Notes under the pieces: model-generated
What the model saw: only the letters and a program-made list of their open reading frames with translations
What the model was told of the DNA's origin: nothing
Database searches by the model: none
Shown here: positions 37,971-47,902 of the stretch, piece by piece
Numbering within the stretch: the first letter of the stretch is position 1
How the letters are laid out: every line of letters begins with the position of its first letter
Made by a program: the position numbers and the translations under genes
Assembly: GCA_905214625.1 (NCBI GenBank)
Contig: CAJMMQ010000006.1
Coordinates: forward strand, 1-64,000
Length of the DNA stretch: 64,000 nucleotides
From: an uncultured bacterium
Lineage (GTDB): Bacteria > Bacteroidota > Bacteroidia > Bacteroidales > Bacteroidaceae
Direction of reading: 5' to 3'

Positions 37971-38129
37971 TTAATACTCTTCGTCTTCGTAGTCGTAAAA
38001 TGGTTTTCCAGGTTCAGAAGGATATGGCATACCCGGTATGTCGTTAGGATCGCTTCCGCTAAGAATGTTTTCCGACTCTATTTGCAACACTTGAATTGAG
38101 GGTGAAATGTATTCTTTTTTCATCTTCAT
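37971..38129 (-). CDS. Small 52-residue protein of unknown function
   Basis: ATG at 38129 to TAA at 37971. The protein starts MKMKKEYISPSIQVLQIESE, continues with NILSGSDPNDIPGMPYPSEP and ends GKPFYDYEDEEY. A -7 box TATCTTTG at 38157-38164 stands 27 bases upstream of the start, so this is expressed as its own gene. The N-terminal pattern MKKxYxxPxIxVxxIExExxLxGS is one I have often seen in small Bacteroidales proteins; the rest is proline- and acid-rich and unlike a folded domain. The SGS-D boundary could mark a leader-like cleavage site, which is speculation. Neighbours are the TonB receptor downstream and the giant surface-protein gene divergently placed. Confidence 0.72.
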   Translation of the reverse strand: MKMKKEYISPSIQVLQIESENILSGSDPNDIPGMPYPSEPGKPFYDYEDEEY

Positions 38130-38156
38130 AATTTAAATGTATTTTTGATTCGGGTG

Positions 38157-38164
38157 CAAAGATA
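38157..38164 (-). promoter_or_regulatory. Promoter -7 box for the 52-residue protein
   Basis: TATCTTTG on the minus strand, exact TAnnTTTG match, preceded by the same CGGGTGCAAAGATA context as the tRNA-Leu promoter at 49686-49693. Confidence 0.6.
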
Positions 38165-38604
38165 TATCATTAGTGCCTAATAATACAAATAGAACATAAT
38201 TTTTTTAAAGTTTATTATTTAAAACAGTTGATTATAATCAAAATTTTATGATTTTTATAGTAAAAAACAGCCTGAAATCATCGATTTTTATCTTTAAGCA
38301 TTGTCAAATTTTGTTTTAATTCAGCCTATGATTTGTCTATTTCTTATTTTCTCTTGACGTAGGTCAATTCTTTCTATTTGTTATAAATGTGTTAGTTTAT
38401 TTATCAAATAAATAGTTCTGTTTTTCCTGTGTGCGGAAACAGTCTTTATAATTGCTTTCAAATTGTAAGAATTGATGTTGGTCAATAATTTTGTATTTGT
38501 TGACAAGGATGTTTAAAAGTTTTTAAAATAGGACAAAAAACGGGAAAATTATTAATTTATGCCAAATGTAAATGTGATTATTTTATAAATTGGCTACAAA
38601 TGTA
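38165..38604. other. AT-rich upstream region of the giant gene
   Basis: About 440 bases with over 70% A+T by eye, and no open frame of interest. It contains poly-T/poly-A tracts (TTTTTATAG, AAAAAACAG, TTTTTTAAAG), possibly curved DNA upstream of the promoter at 38605. Confidence 0.5.
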
Positions 38605-38612
38605 TAATTTTG
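38605..38612 (+). promoter_or_regulatory. Promoter -7 box for the giant surface-protein gene
   Basis: TAATTTTG followed by CACC, 71 bases before ATG 38683, exact TAnnTTTG match. Confidence 0.55.
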
Positions 38613-38682
38613 CACCAAAATCAGAGAAATAACTTTTATAGTATTTAGTGCAAAAACTTATATAAACAGAGATAAAGGTATT

Positions 38683-41600
38683 ATGGTTAAAAGAAGATTG
38701 ACAGGATTAGTGGCGCTCATGCTGCCGTTCGTGTTTATGCAGGCACATCTGGGCCGCGACAAGGACGTTGACGGCAAGAAGCGTTCAAAGATGGAACGTG
38801 CTGTTTCCACATTACCTGATTCTGCTTATGAGCAGGTGAAGAAAGAGGACTTGCTGAATGATGAGGTCTATATTAAGCTCGCGCGTGACGGATGGTATCC
38901 GCAGGAGATAACGCGCATAATGGACCGATATATAAAAGCAAACCGAAATGCTCTGCGCGGTTCTCGGGAGTATGGTATGTATGCCAAGCAGTGGCTGCCG
39001 ACATACGGACATACACCGGGAAACGATTCTATTTATCAGTTTGTAGATACAACATATCATGGCGAGACGATGAAGTCGGTGCGTCGTCTGTATTCAAGAC
39101 AGCTTGAGGCTTACTATCCCGAAATACCTTATACACCGAACGACCGCATGCAGGGAAAACGCAACACAGGATATTTCCGTCCTGTACAGCAGAAGCCTTA
39201 TACGGGACGTATACACTGGATTGTGGTGCATCCGACAAACCCAGACGCGTTGATGGTAGTGCCTGACGGAGGCGGAATTTTCCGTACTGATAATCTGGGC
39301 AAGACATGGGACTGCGTTACGGACAGAATTCCAGACCGTGAGTTCCGCAAGATTTGTGCGCATTCAGCCATTCCTGTTGACCCGGACGACTGGAACCACT
39401 TTTTCGCTTTTATGAAGAACGGTAACAGCACCGCCGTGTATGAGACTACCGACGGCGGACAGAGCTGGACAAGAGTGGAGGGAGCCACACATAAGTCGTT
39501 CAAGCGCGGATATGCGTTTAAGGACAAGAGGGGTAACCTGAAGTTTATCGGTGCTATTCAGGCCGGAGGAAACTATCTGGGCAGTCAGCTGTGGTACAGC
39601 GAAAACAAGGGCGTTACATGGAAACAGATTGTACTGCCCGACGATATGAAAGAGGTGCATCCTGAAACAGGGGCAAAAGGCTCGTTCTTCCAGAACTTTG
39701 CCTTCAATCCAGATAACCGTGATATGGTGTATATCCCCACTTCACGAAGCATATATTATTCAGACGACGGTCTTACTCCGCAGAGTGACGGAAGTTTCAA
39801 CCTGAAGCGAATGGTCTTTGATGTGTATAATCAAGACGGAACGGAACTTCGCTGCAGCCAGGTAAATGAGTTCCCGTATAAAGGCACTACGCAGAGTTTC
39901 CTGGAGATAAATCCAAATAATCCGCTGCAGATGTGGTTTGCAACGTCGTCGCGTAATGTGAGTTATGGAGTAAATTCTGCCGTTTATCGTTCTGATGACG
40001 GTGGAAAGACATGGATAACTCTTCAGGAACCGATGAACGGTATAGGCAGTGGACTTGCTTTCGGAAATGAGTCGCCGTGGGGATGGCTCGGAGGATTCGG
40101 TGTTAACTTCACTGACCCGCAGTGGCTTTACGGCTGCTCTATGAGCTCGGCGATAAGCAGTGATGGCGGACATACCTTTAAGGAGTTTGCATGGGGTAAC
40201 CGTCTGAAGGCTTTGTATGACGACGGACAGTATTATCCTACAACAAGCGCCCGCCATAATGCAGACAACCACTGTATCGTGTCGCACAGAAGCGGCCGCG
40301 TGTTCCGTGGCTCTGATGCCGGATTGCTGGTTAAGGACAAAGACATAAACAACTATGAGTGGACCAACATAAACAGCTCAATGGGCAACCAGCTGCACTA
40401 TTCTATTAAGGTGAATGAGTTTGGCGACCAGACTATGCTTGGCAATACTCAGGATGTTGACGCACAGACTTACAGATACGGACGCTGGGGCCACTGGCGC
40501 GGATATGAAGGTACGGAGGCGTTTATGAATCCGTATGCCGGTACATGCTACTTCTCCGGAGGCGGAGGTGGAGGTCTTGATGACATTTCAATAAGTTCGT
40601 GGTACGAGGGCTATACGATGGCCGACGTGTGCACAGGATATTGGTATCTTATACATAATCCCGGAAATAATTCTCAGTCGTTCTTCCGCATTGAGGATTT
40701 TGGCCGTAAAACTGTGAACCTGTCTGCAAATACTGTTGATGACACAGGTGCAGGAACCGGTGCCCGCGATTTCGCAATTACACGAGACGGCGATAAGTCT
40801 ACGCTGTTTGTAATCAATACAAATCATACTATCATGCGCTCTACTGACAATGGCCAGACTTTTGAGACGTTGAAGGTTAAGGGTTCTGACGGATCAATGG
40901 TTCAGGCTAAATTTACAAACGCATGGATTGCTGCCGACCCAAACAACAGCAATGTTATATATATAGCACAAACCGGAAAGGTGTTGAAATATGATTTGAC
41001 AACCGGAAACAGTGAAGACCTGTCGCAGGGCTTGCCAAACATATCATGTGATGACATCTTTTTCCATGAAGGATCTGGTGACCTGTATTTCTTCAGCTCA
41101 TCTTCAGGAATATATCTGCGTGACCATACTACAGGTCAGTGGTCGCTGTGGCTGAAGGGCTATAACCCGCTGGCCGCAAAGCGCCTGGCGTTGAACTATA
41201 CAACTCAGGAGATGGTTATAGGCGATTATGGACGTGGTGTATGGGTGGCCGACCTTGAGCATCCGTCTGACCGTTATTTTAAAAACGGATTTGCATTAAA
41301 AGAACTTTCTAATGTCAACGGACGACGTACGTTCGGCATTGATACAAAGTGGACAATTCCGTTGTATTATGATTATACGTGGTATGTGAACGACAAGGAT
41401 GTGAATAATCCATATCAGTATTTCACGTCTAATCTTAACGATGGCGATAAGGTGAAGCTGAAGCTTACTCTGCGCGAGTCGCCGGATGTTTCAACAGAGT
41501 CGGCTGTATATACGGTTAAGTCGGCTACGGCAAAAACAACTGTTGATTACTCTCCGAAACCCGGGCAGGCTCTTTACAGCAACGGAAACGGACGTATAGA

Positions 41601-44600
41601 TTTGGGCAACGTGGATTATTTCTTTAATGACTTCACGATAGATTTTTGGGTGAATCCGGAGAACGACGGTGTTATCTTGTGTAACCGTCCTGTTGAATTG
41701 TCGCGTGATACACGCGGATGGGCCTTGCTGCTTGAACAGGGACAGCTGAAATTCCGCTATGCGCCGGCACAGATGTTTGACCGTGCTACATACGATGCAA
41801 ATGACGCCCAGCAAACAGATATTGTGGGAGGAACACTGACTAAAGGACGTTGGTCGCATGTAGCTTTAAGCGAAGACCGTGACGGAAACGTAACCTTATA
41901 TATAAATGGCAGTGAGGTGGCTTCAGCCCCGCGTATTGTGCAGTGGGCTCCGCTGAACAGCGCCGTAAACCTCTCTCTCTTTGCAGACGGATTTGAGAGC
42001 ATGCCTATAAAGGGTGCCGTGGATGAACTCAAAATATGGAATCGCGCTCTCGACGGCAATGACATCAAGCGTGCGATGTTCTCGCATGACACATCAGATA
42101 ACAGCTCTTTGGTATATTATAACGATTTTAATGCCGGAGCTCTTGACAAGGAGCAGGAAATGTTCTCGCGTGTAGGCATGGCGCCTCGTGTGCAGGCCGT
42201 TACGTCTTATATGGATATGCCTGTTGCAGTAGGTGCAATTAAGTCGGAGGTAAAGACTCCTCAGGGACGCACAGCTTACGACACCGGCAATGGCACTGCA
42301 ATATATATCACGCCGTCCGGCGAGCAGTCTCCAGAGTTCGGTGTATATAGATATGCCAATCTGAATCCTGAAAGCATGGGCGTTAACTCTCAGTATTATG
42401 TGGCAGCCTCGGAAGTGTTCCAGATCAGGCCGTTCTCAGAGGCCGGAGACCAGACTCTGGATATAGAACTGCCCCTTTCATGGCAGAGCGGCAAGCAATA
42501 TCAGCTTTATGCATGCGGCCTGTATGACAGTCAGAAGGTGTGGATGAAAGTGGCTGACCTTGAGGCCGGAGAGGCCGGAAAGTCGCTTGTGGCTAAAGGC
42601 GTAAAGACAAGTAGCATTGCCGATAAGATGTTGGCCGTGCTGCAGAATAAGGCTGCGGTAGAACCTTCGCTTGACGGAAATTGGGAAGGAAACGAGATTA
42701 ATGTTTATGACCGAAACCAAATTTCATATAATGTAAACGCACGCCTGGTTGGAGGAATGAGTGAGCCTGCCGGACTTTACGAGATAAGCTCGAAAACAGG
42801 CTTGTTCAAGATAGCAGACAATATGAAGTTTGTTAACGGTAAGGCTGTGGCCAAACTGCAGCTCGACATGGACATGCTGAGCAATGCCAAGACACTTACT
42901 GATGTTATTGAAAGCAAGGATGGAAGCATGGTGCCATTGGAAATAAAGGTGAACAACAAGATGTTGCCTGTGGATCCGGGTAAGGCCATGACATTCCAGG
43001 GCGGTGGTGCCGCTGTGCCGTCATCACAGATAAGCAGCAATATGAATGGGCAGAGTAATGTAACCATGATGGGGTGGGTGCGCATCGACAGCGAAGACAT
43101 GCTCAGTGGTGTGAAACCTCTTATATTCTTCCGTGGCAGCAATGGTGGAGTATGTGGAATACATATTGCAGACAAAAACCTGCGTTTCCACTGGAATGAC
43201 GGATATTACGGATGGGCAACAACTCATTATTTCAAGCCTACTGATGTAGGACGCTGGATGCACGTGGCGTTAGTGGCAGCTTCAGACGGCTTCCATGTAT
43301 ATCTTAACGGAGCAGAGTATTTCCGTTCTGCATCCATTCCTGTGTCTAAGGTGAATTCGGCACTTCTACTCGGACAGAATTCTCAGGGCGACAAGTGGTT
43401 TAAGGGAGCCATCGACCAGGTGATGCTTTGGAACCGTGCGCTGTCGGCTGACGAGGTACGTAAGTATATGTTGGATAATCCGCGTCTTGACGCCCAGGGT
43501 CTGGTGTCGTTTGTCGACATGGATCATAAGGATGAGGAAGGAAGAATTTACGAAGTTGTAACAGAAACCCCGCTTACACTTTATGGTACGAGTTCAAATG
43601 ATGATTTTTCTCACATGCCATACCATCCCACAAGCTCTTTCACACAGAACAGTAATGATGTAGAGAACGGTCAGGACGTTTATGTTGGAGCTCCACAGGG
43701 GGTAAACGCTGATTTCCGTATTGGTGTGATGAACGGTGCTCCTTATAACTATGCCAATGCCGACCATGCTGACCTTATTCCATTGAGTAACTCGTTCTAT
43801 ACGCTTACAATGAGCAAGGCATCTGTGTTCTCATCGGGGCAGAAGGCCGCATTAAGTTTCAGCGTGCCGCAGATAACATCAGGTACGGACATACAGTTGG
43901 CATTACGTCCGATAGGATCTACAGAACCTTTTGCTACATACGTTCCTATGGTTGGACAGAGTAATGACAGAATGCGTTTTGAAGTAGACGGCAATGTTCT
44001 CAATGATGGATGTGAGATGATGTTGATGTATAACGGAACAACAGGTGATATTCCTGTAAAAGTAGAATTATCTGTAGACAATTATGCTGACGGCGATACG
44101 ATAATACTGAATGACGTTACAGATAAGATAACGGTGAAGAGCCGTGTAATTAGCGCAGCTCCGACAAGTAAAGTGTTTGTGTCAGCTGTTGAGTCTGAAT
44201 ATGCTTCAACAAGTATTTCAGAACTTAATCTCAGCGGCTCAGCCGAACAGGACATCGTGGTTACGATAAACAAGGATAATCTTAATCCGCTTGCCGTAAA
44301 TCCGGTTACAATAAACCTGTCTGGCGTTACTGACAACAGCGAGCTAAAACTAAAAGTGGCCCTTGAGCCTATTGTAGAACTGTCTCTTGCAGATAACGAT
44401 GAAAATGGAAATGTCATAGAGGCTACATCGCCTTATGCTTCGTTTGGTGTCAAGGCAAAACTGCTGCAGGGCGTAGTAAGCGGAGGCATAAAGATAAGGG
44501 TTGAGACTGACGAGAATGTGACGAGTCTTGTGAATACATCACTCGGAAGCATGCTGAGCAACGGAAATGTGGCTTATGCCGATATGCTTGACTATTATCC

Positions 44601-45585
44601 GAGTGCAAGCGAATTTGACGCCGGATGGAACCTTATCGGAAATCCATATATGTCGAACATAAATCTTACAAAGAATCAAAATGTAATACTGAAAGAAGAC
44701 GAGGTGGTGAAGTATCTTTATCAGTATAATCCTGAGAGCGACACTTACACAGCCTGGGATATGGTTGAGAATTATGATGAGACTCAGAAACTGATGCCGT
44801 TCCAGCCGTTCTTTGTGCAGACACGTCAGCCGGGTGCAAGCCTCGTGATAACGCCGGAGGCTAAAAACACAAGCATTAACCGTCGTGTGTTTGACCACTA
44901 CATGCTGCACGAGAGCAAAATGCTGCGACTCGGACTTTATGAAGGTGATTCGGACAAGTTGGCCGACCGTACAGAGGTGAAGCTGCAGGACGAGACTTCT
45001 GCCGGATTTGTTATCGGCGAGGATGCGGTGAAGATGTGGGGAGGACTCAACTCTAAGACCAACGAGATGGCTACTGTGTGCGACAACCGCAATATGTCGG
45101 TTAACGTGTTGCCGGGTAAACAGGTTGAAATTCCGCTTTATCTGCGCCTGTCTTCAACAGGGAAGTTCCGCATAGCCGCAATCAAGTCGTATGGATATGG
45201 GCTCAACGACAAAGCCGAACTGTTGGATAAGACTACAGGACAGCGTTGGAACTTGCTCGACGGAAACGGCTATGAGTTTGAGGTCAATACTGCTGATGAA
45301 GCCAAGTCGCGCTTTGTTCTGGTGTTGAATGTCCAGGAAGGAACGACTGGAATAGATCAGGTTGCTGGCGGCGGCAAACCTTCGGTAAGCGTCAACGGAA
45401 ACACATGCCGTATAGACGGACTTACAGACAAGTCTGTTATTGAGATCTTCGATACTGCCGGACGTCGCCGCGTCTATACAACTACAAGCGCCTCAAGTTC
45501 TTATCATCAGCTGACTTCCGGCACTTATATAGTGCGTGTACGCATGTCTAACAAAGATTATACAAACAAAATAAACGTAAGATAA
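38683..45585 (+). CDS. Giant (2300-residue) Asp-box/LamG surface protein with T9SS tail
   Basis: Signal peptide, then a region to about residue 900 with repeated Asp-box (BNR-type) turns typical of beta-propellers: TTDGGQSWTR near 255, YRSDDGGKTWITL near 435, ISSDGGHTF, MRSTDNGQTFETL near 718. Two laminin-G/concanavalin-like domains follow at about 960-1130 (GQALYSNGNGRIDLGNVDYF to LKIWNRALDGND) and 1431-1600 (GKAMTFQGGGAAVP to MLWNRALSADE). Then come several beta-rich modules with repeated ADGDTIILND-like stretches, and a T9SS type A tail from about 2235 (IEIFDTAGRRRVYTTT... GTYIVRVRMSNK). The protein is likely displayed on the surface. Binding to glycans or protein is plausible from the LamG domains; no catalytic motif was found. 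Its stop overlaps the next start (TAATG). Confidence 0.85.
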   Translation: MVKRRLTGLVALMLPFVFMQAHLGRDKDVDGKKRSKMERAVSTLPDSAYEQVKKEDLLNDEVYIKLARDGWYPQEITRIMDRYIKANRNALRGSREYGMYAKQWLPTYGHTPGNDSIYQFVDTTYHGETMKSVRRLYSRQLEAYYPEIPYTPNDRMQGKRNTGYFRPVQQKPYTGRIHWIVVHPTNPDALMVVPDGGGIFRTDNLGKTWDCVTDRIPDREFRKICAHSAIPVDPDDWNHFFAFMKNGNSTAVYETTDGGQSWTRVEGATHKSFKRGYAFKDKRGNLKFIGAIQAGGNYLGSQLWYSENKGVTWKQIVLPDDMKEVHPETGAKGSFFQNFAFNPDNRDMVYIPTSRSIYYSDDGLTPQSDGSFNLKRMVFDVYNQDGTELRCSQVNEFPYKGTTQSFLEINPNNPLQMWFATSSRNVSYGVNSAVYRSDDGGKTWITLQEPMNGIGSGLAFGNESPWGWLGGFGVNFTDPQWLYGCSMSSAISSDGGHTFKEFAWGNRLKALYDDGQYYPTTSARHNADNHCIVSHRSGRVFRGSDAGLLVKDKDINNYEWTNINSSMGNQLHYSIKVNEFGDQTMLGNTQDVDAQTYRYGRWGHWRGYEGTEAFMNPYAGTCYFSGGGGGGLDDISISSWYEGYTMADVCTGYWYLIHNPGNNSQSFFRIEDFGRKTVNLSANTVDDTGAGTGARDFAITRDGDKSTLFVINTNHTIMRSTDNGQTFETLKVKGSDGSMVQAKFTNAWIAADPNNSNVIYIAQTGKVLKYDLTTGNSEDLSQGLPNISCDDIFFHEGSGDLYFFSSSSGIYLRDHTTGQWSLWLKGYNPLAAKRLALNYTTQEMVIGDYGRGVWVADLEHPSDRYFKNGFALKELSNVNGRRTFGIDTKWTIPLYYDYTWYVNDKDVNNPYQYFTSNLNDGDKVKLKLTLRESPDVSTESAVYTVKSATAKTTVDYSPKPGQALYSNGNGRIDLGNVDYFFNDFTIDFWVNPENDGVILCNRPVELSRDTRGWALLLEQGQLKFRYAPAQMFDRATYDANDAQQTDIVGGTLTKGRWSHVALSEDRDGNVTLYINGSEVASAPRIVQWAPLNSAVNLSLFADGFESMPIKGAVDELKIWNRALDGNDIKRAMFSHDTSDNSSLVYYNDFNAGALDKEQEMFSRVGMAPRVQAVTSYMDMPVAVGAIKSEVKTPQGRTAYDTGNGTAIYITPSGEQSPEFGVYRYANLNPESMGVNSQYYVAASEVFQIRPFSEAGDQTLDIELPLSWQSGKQYQLYACGLYDSQKVWMKVADLEAGEAGKSLVAKGVKTSSIADKMLAVLQNKAAVEPSLDGNWEGNEINVYDRNQISYNVNARLVGGMSEPAGLYEISSKTGLFKIADNMKFVNGKAVAKLQLDMDMLSNAKTLTDVIESKDGSMVPLEIKVNNKMLPVDPGKAMTFQGGGAAVPSSQISSNMNGQSNVTMMGWVRIDSEDMLSGVKPLIFFRGSNGGVCGIHIADKNLRFHWNDGYYGWATTHYFKPTDVGRWMHVALVAASDGFHVYLNGAEYFRSASIPVSKVNSALLLGQNSQGDKWFKGAIDQVMLWNRALSADEVRKYMLDNPRLDAQGLVSFVDMDHKDEEGRIYEVVTETPLTLYGTSSNDDFSHMPYHPTSSFTQNSNDVENGQDVYVGAPQGVNADFRIGVMNGAPYNYANADHADLIPLSNSFYTLTMSKASVFSSGQKAALSFSVPQITSGTDIQLALRPIGSTEPFATYVPMVGQSNDRMRFEVDGNVLNDGCEMMLMYNGTTGDIPVKVELSVDNYADGDTIILNDVTDKITVKSRVISAAPTSKVFVSAVESEYASTSISELNLSGSAEQDIVVTINKDNLNPLAVNPVTINLSGVTDNSELKLKVALEPIVELSLADNDENGNVIEATSPYASFGVKAKLLQGVVSGGIKIRVETDENVTSLVNTSLGSMLSNGNVAYADMLDYYPSASEFDAGWNLIGNPYMSNINLTKNQNVILKEDEVVKYLYQYNPESDTYTAWDMVENYDETQKLMPFQPFFVQTRQPGASLVITPEAKNTSINRRVFDHYMLHESKMLRLGLYEGDSDKLADRTEVKLQDETSAGFVIGEDAVKMWGGLNSKTNEMATVCDNRNMSVNVLPGKQVEIPLYLRLSSTGKFRIAAIKSYGYGLNDKAELLDKTTGQRWNLLDGNGYEFEVNTADEAKSRFVLVLNVQEGTTGIDQVAGGGKPSVSVNGNTCRIDGLTDKSVIEIFDTAGRRRVYTTTSASSSYHQLTSGTYIVRVRMSNKDYTNKINVR

Positions 45586-47582
45586 TGAAAGCGAGATATA
45601 TAATTATTTTATTGGTGTCATTGCTCGGCCTGCAAGTGCAGGCTCAGAGCATTGAGCTTGACGGACTGATCACAGCTGCAGACGGAAGCCTTGACGGCCG
45701 TATGGTCATAGCTAAGTTGGACAACGCTGACAAACAGGTACAGAGTCTGCAGCTGGTTTGTTATAGTCTGCGTGACGGAAAGAGCACCTTGTCTGAAGAA
45801 AATATAACTTTGCAAGACGGTTATTATTTGTTGCCCATACCTTCTTCGCTCGACCGTTCGTTTGTTGTGCCGCTCGTTTCAACCGGCGACCGTTATGCTT
45901 ATCAGGTTAAGGCTGTTATGACAGACGGAACAACATTGGTGACCGAGATGATAGAAGATAATGCGTTGGAACGGTTCAAGTGGATTGGCAGCGACGTAAA
46001 ATGGACGTCTTTTACTACTGGCTATGCTCCCGACACACCACGTATTGACGGAAGTATAGACTATAAGACTAATCCTTTTGCTGTAGGTGGAATCAATTTC
46101 TACAAGAGTTTCAGTACTCACGGCAAAGGTAGCTTTACGTTTGTCTTTCCTGAAGGCAATGATTATTCACGCTTGTTTACCTATTATGGTATACAAGACA
46201 ACAAAAGTCAGGGCGATGTGAGATTTTCGCTTATTGTCAACGACGAGACCATTGAGTCTCATGATATTTATTCAATGACAAACACCACGAAGCCGGCTGA
46301 TTATGACGGTATATATCTGCGTAAGTTTGAGGCCTTGATAGACGGTGCTACGACTATAGTGCTCGACGGTGACGTTATAGATAATTATAATCAGGATCAC
46401 ATGAACTTTCCTATGGGACGTGTGTATCTGAAGAAGGACACTCGCAAGGAGCAGACAACCGACTGGCCTTCAACGCAGATTCTGGCTACAGATAAGCCTT
46501 TCACACATGAGCTTGATGCCAAGTTCACGTCTGGCGGCAAGGTGTACTATTATATGATATCGGGAGAAGAGTATGCCACGATAGAAAACGGAAATATTCT
46601 TAATCTGCACACATTGCCGCAGAATAAGTCGGCTTATATAGAAGTTGTGGCCGTGCAGCCGGGTAATGACGTCTATCTTCCGGCTAAATTAACAAAATGC
46701 CGCTTCTATGTGCGTAACAACAAGACTGTGGCACGCGACGGCAAGCTGGTGCTTAACAATGGCGATGAGATAGACCAGCTAACAGTGTATGCCGACCCGG
46801 AGTCGCGAGGCCAGGTTTTGGTCGACAATGGTTTTGCCCATGTAAAGAAGCTAATATTGAAATATACTTTCACGCCGGGCAAATGGAACTTTATTTCGTT
46901 CCCTTCTAATGCCAGTCTTGCCCAGATAAGCGATTTAAATGCGCTGGGCTATAACCTGAACGACAGCAAAAAAGCATATTATCTGTGTGAGTATAATACG
47001 CGCTCTCGTGCGGAGCAGCCCGACAAAACGGCATGGACAAAACTGTCGTCGGACAATGTTATAAAGAACAAAGGCTATATCATGGGTGTATCACGTTCTG
47101 CCGATAATCCTGACAATAAGCCAGTTGAGGTTACATTTGTGTTTGAGAATACATCTCTCGGCATGGATGCATCTAACAACGGTTCGCTTAACGTTGAGCT
47201 TAACATGATGCAGTTGGAGCCGGGCACAGAGATACCTGTGTATGTAATGCCTGACGGAGGCCTTAAAGGTGTTCCGCTGTTGGTGAAGGTTAAGTTCTCG
47301 CCCAGTGATGTCTCTGCGCTGCCTGTCAACTATGCCAAGGCTCTTGATGAGGCCCGCGTTACATTTAACCCTAACAATTCGGGCATACGCCTAACCTTGC
47401 CTACACAGGAGCAGGCCAAGGTGGTGATATTCGACAGCAAGGAGCGCATAGTTAAGGCTGTGAAATATGTAGCACCATATATTATAGACGTTACCGACAT
47501 GAAACCGGGAAAATATCAGCTCTACATTCAGTACGGCAACGCCACGGCTACAAAGCCGTTTGAGATTGGTGGGAAGAAATAA
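45585..47582 (+). CDS. Exported partner protein with beta-rich tail
   Basis: 665 residues; the ATG shares one base with the stop of the giant gene (TAATG), so the two are translationally coupled. Signal peptide MKARYIIILLVSLLGLQVQAQS. Contains a segment DWPSTQILATDKPFTHELDA..., a GxWNFISFPSNASLAQISDLNAL block typical of T9SS-exported Bacteroidota proteins, and a C-terminal tail VVIFDSKERIVKAVKYVAPYIIDVTDMKPGKYQLYIQYG, similar in strand order to sorting domains. No catalytic motif was recognised. Coupling suggests the two products assemble or are needed in fixed ratio. Terminator follows at 47622. Confidence 0.8.
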   Translation: MKARYIIILLVSLLGLQVQAQSIELDGLITAADGSLDGRMVIAKLDNADKQVQSLQLVCYSLRDGKSTLSEENITLQDGYYLLPIPSSLDRSFVVPLVSTGDRYAYQVKAVMTDGTTLVTEMIEDNALERFKWIGSDVKWTSFTTGYAPDTPRIDGSIDYKTNPFAVGGINFYKSFSTHGKGSFTFVFPEGNDYSRLFTYYGIQDNKSQGDVRFSLIVNDETIESHDIYSMTNTTKPADYDGIYLRKFEALIDGATTIVLDGDVIDNYNQDHMNFPMGRVYLKKDTRKEQTTDWPSTQILATDKPFTHELDAKFTSGGKVYYYMISGEEYATIENGNILNLHTLPQNKSAYIEVVAVQPGNDVYLPAKLTKCRFYVRNNKTVARDGKLVLNNGDEIDQLTVYADPESRGQVLVDNGFAHVKKLILKYTFTPGKWNFISFPSNASLAQISDLNALGYNLNDSKKAYYLCEYNTRSRAEQPDKTAWTKLSSDNVIKNKGYIMGVSRSADNPDNKPVEVTFVFENTSLGMDASNNGSLNVELNMMQLEPGTEIPVYVMPDGGLKGVPLLVKVKFSPSDVSALPVNYAKALDEARVTFNPNNSGIRLTLPTQEQAKVVIFDSKERIVKAVKYVAPYIIDVTDMKPGKYQLYIQYGNATATKPFEIGGKK

Positions 47583-47621
47583 TGACAACAGCCTGATATT
47601 ATAATTATTGGGCATAGTATA

Positions 47622-47657
47622 AAAAGGAGCGATTAGTCTTTTCTAATCGCTCCTTTT
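47622..47657 (+). terminator. Rho-independent terminator after the giant-partner operon
   Basis: AAAAGGAGCGATTAG at 47622-47636 and its complement at 47643-47657, with a 6-base loop; T-rich end is part of the right arm and is followed by GTTGTA. Confidence 0.85.
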
Positions 47658-47661
47658 GTTG

Positions 47662-47669
47662 TACATTTG
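47662..47669 (+). promoter_or_regulatory. Promoter -7 box for small peptide-ABC operon
   Basis: TACATTTG, exact TAnnTTTG match, 29 bases before ATG 47699. Confidence 0.6.
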
Positions 47670-47698
47670 CATTTCTGAAATAACAGACAATAAAGATT

Positions 47699-47875
47699 AT
47701 GAAGAAATATTATTTGATTTGCGGTCCTGTTATGGCATCGGGGATTATGGTTGGCACGGCAGCTGGCGCAGCTATTGATAATATTAATATTGGGGTGGCT
47801 TTAGGAATAACTGTAGGCGTGGCTTTAAGCGCGTTTGTAATTCTTTTTGGAGCGTGCAGACAAAAGAAGAAGTGA
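47699..47875 (+). CDS. 58-residue membrane peptide
   Basis: ATG 47699 to TGA 47875. Starts MKKYYLICGPVMASG and ends ALSAFVILFGACRQKKK, with two glycine/alanine-rich hydrophobic helices separated by AAIDNINIG; the first carries small-residue repeats (GIMVGTAAGAA) like glycine-zipper helices. It has its own promoter box and lies 27 bases before an ABC permease gene, so it is the first gene of that operon. It is probably an accessory subunit or substrate peptide of the transporter. Family unknown. Real-gene status rests on promoter spacing, intact frame and operon context. Confidence 0.7.
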   Translation: MKKYYLICGPVMASGIMVGTAAGAAIDNINIGVALGITVGVALSAFVILFGACRQKKK

Positions 47876-47902
47876 TTAAACTCTTGAATTGATGAGGAAG
47901 CA

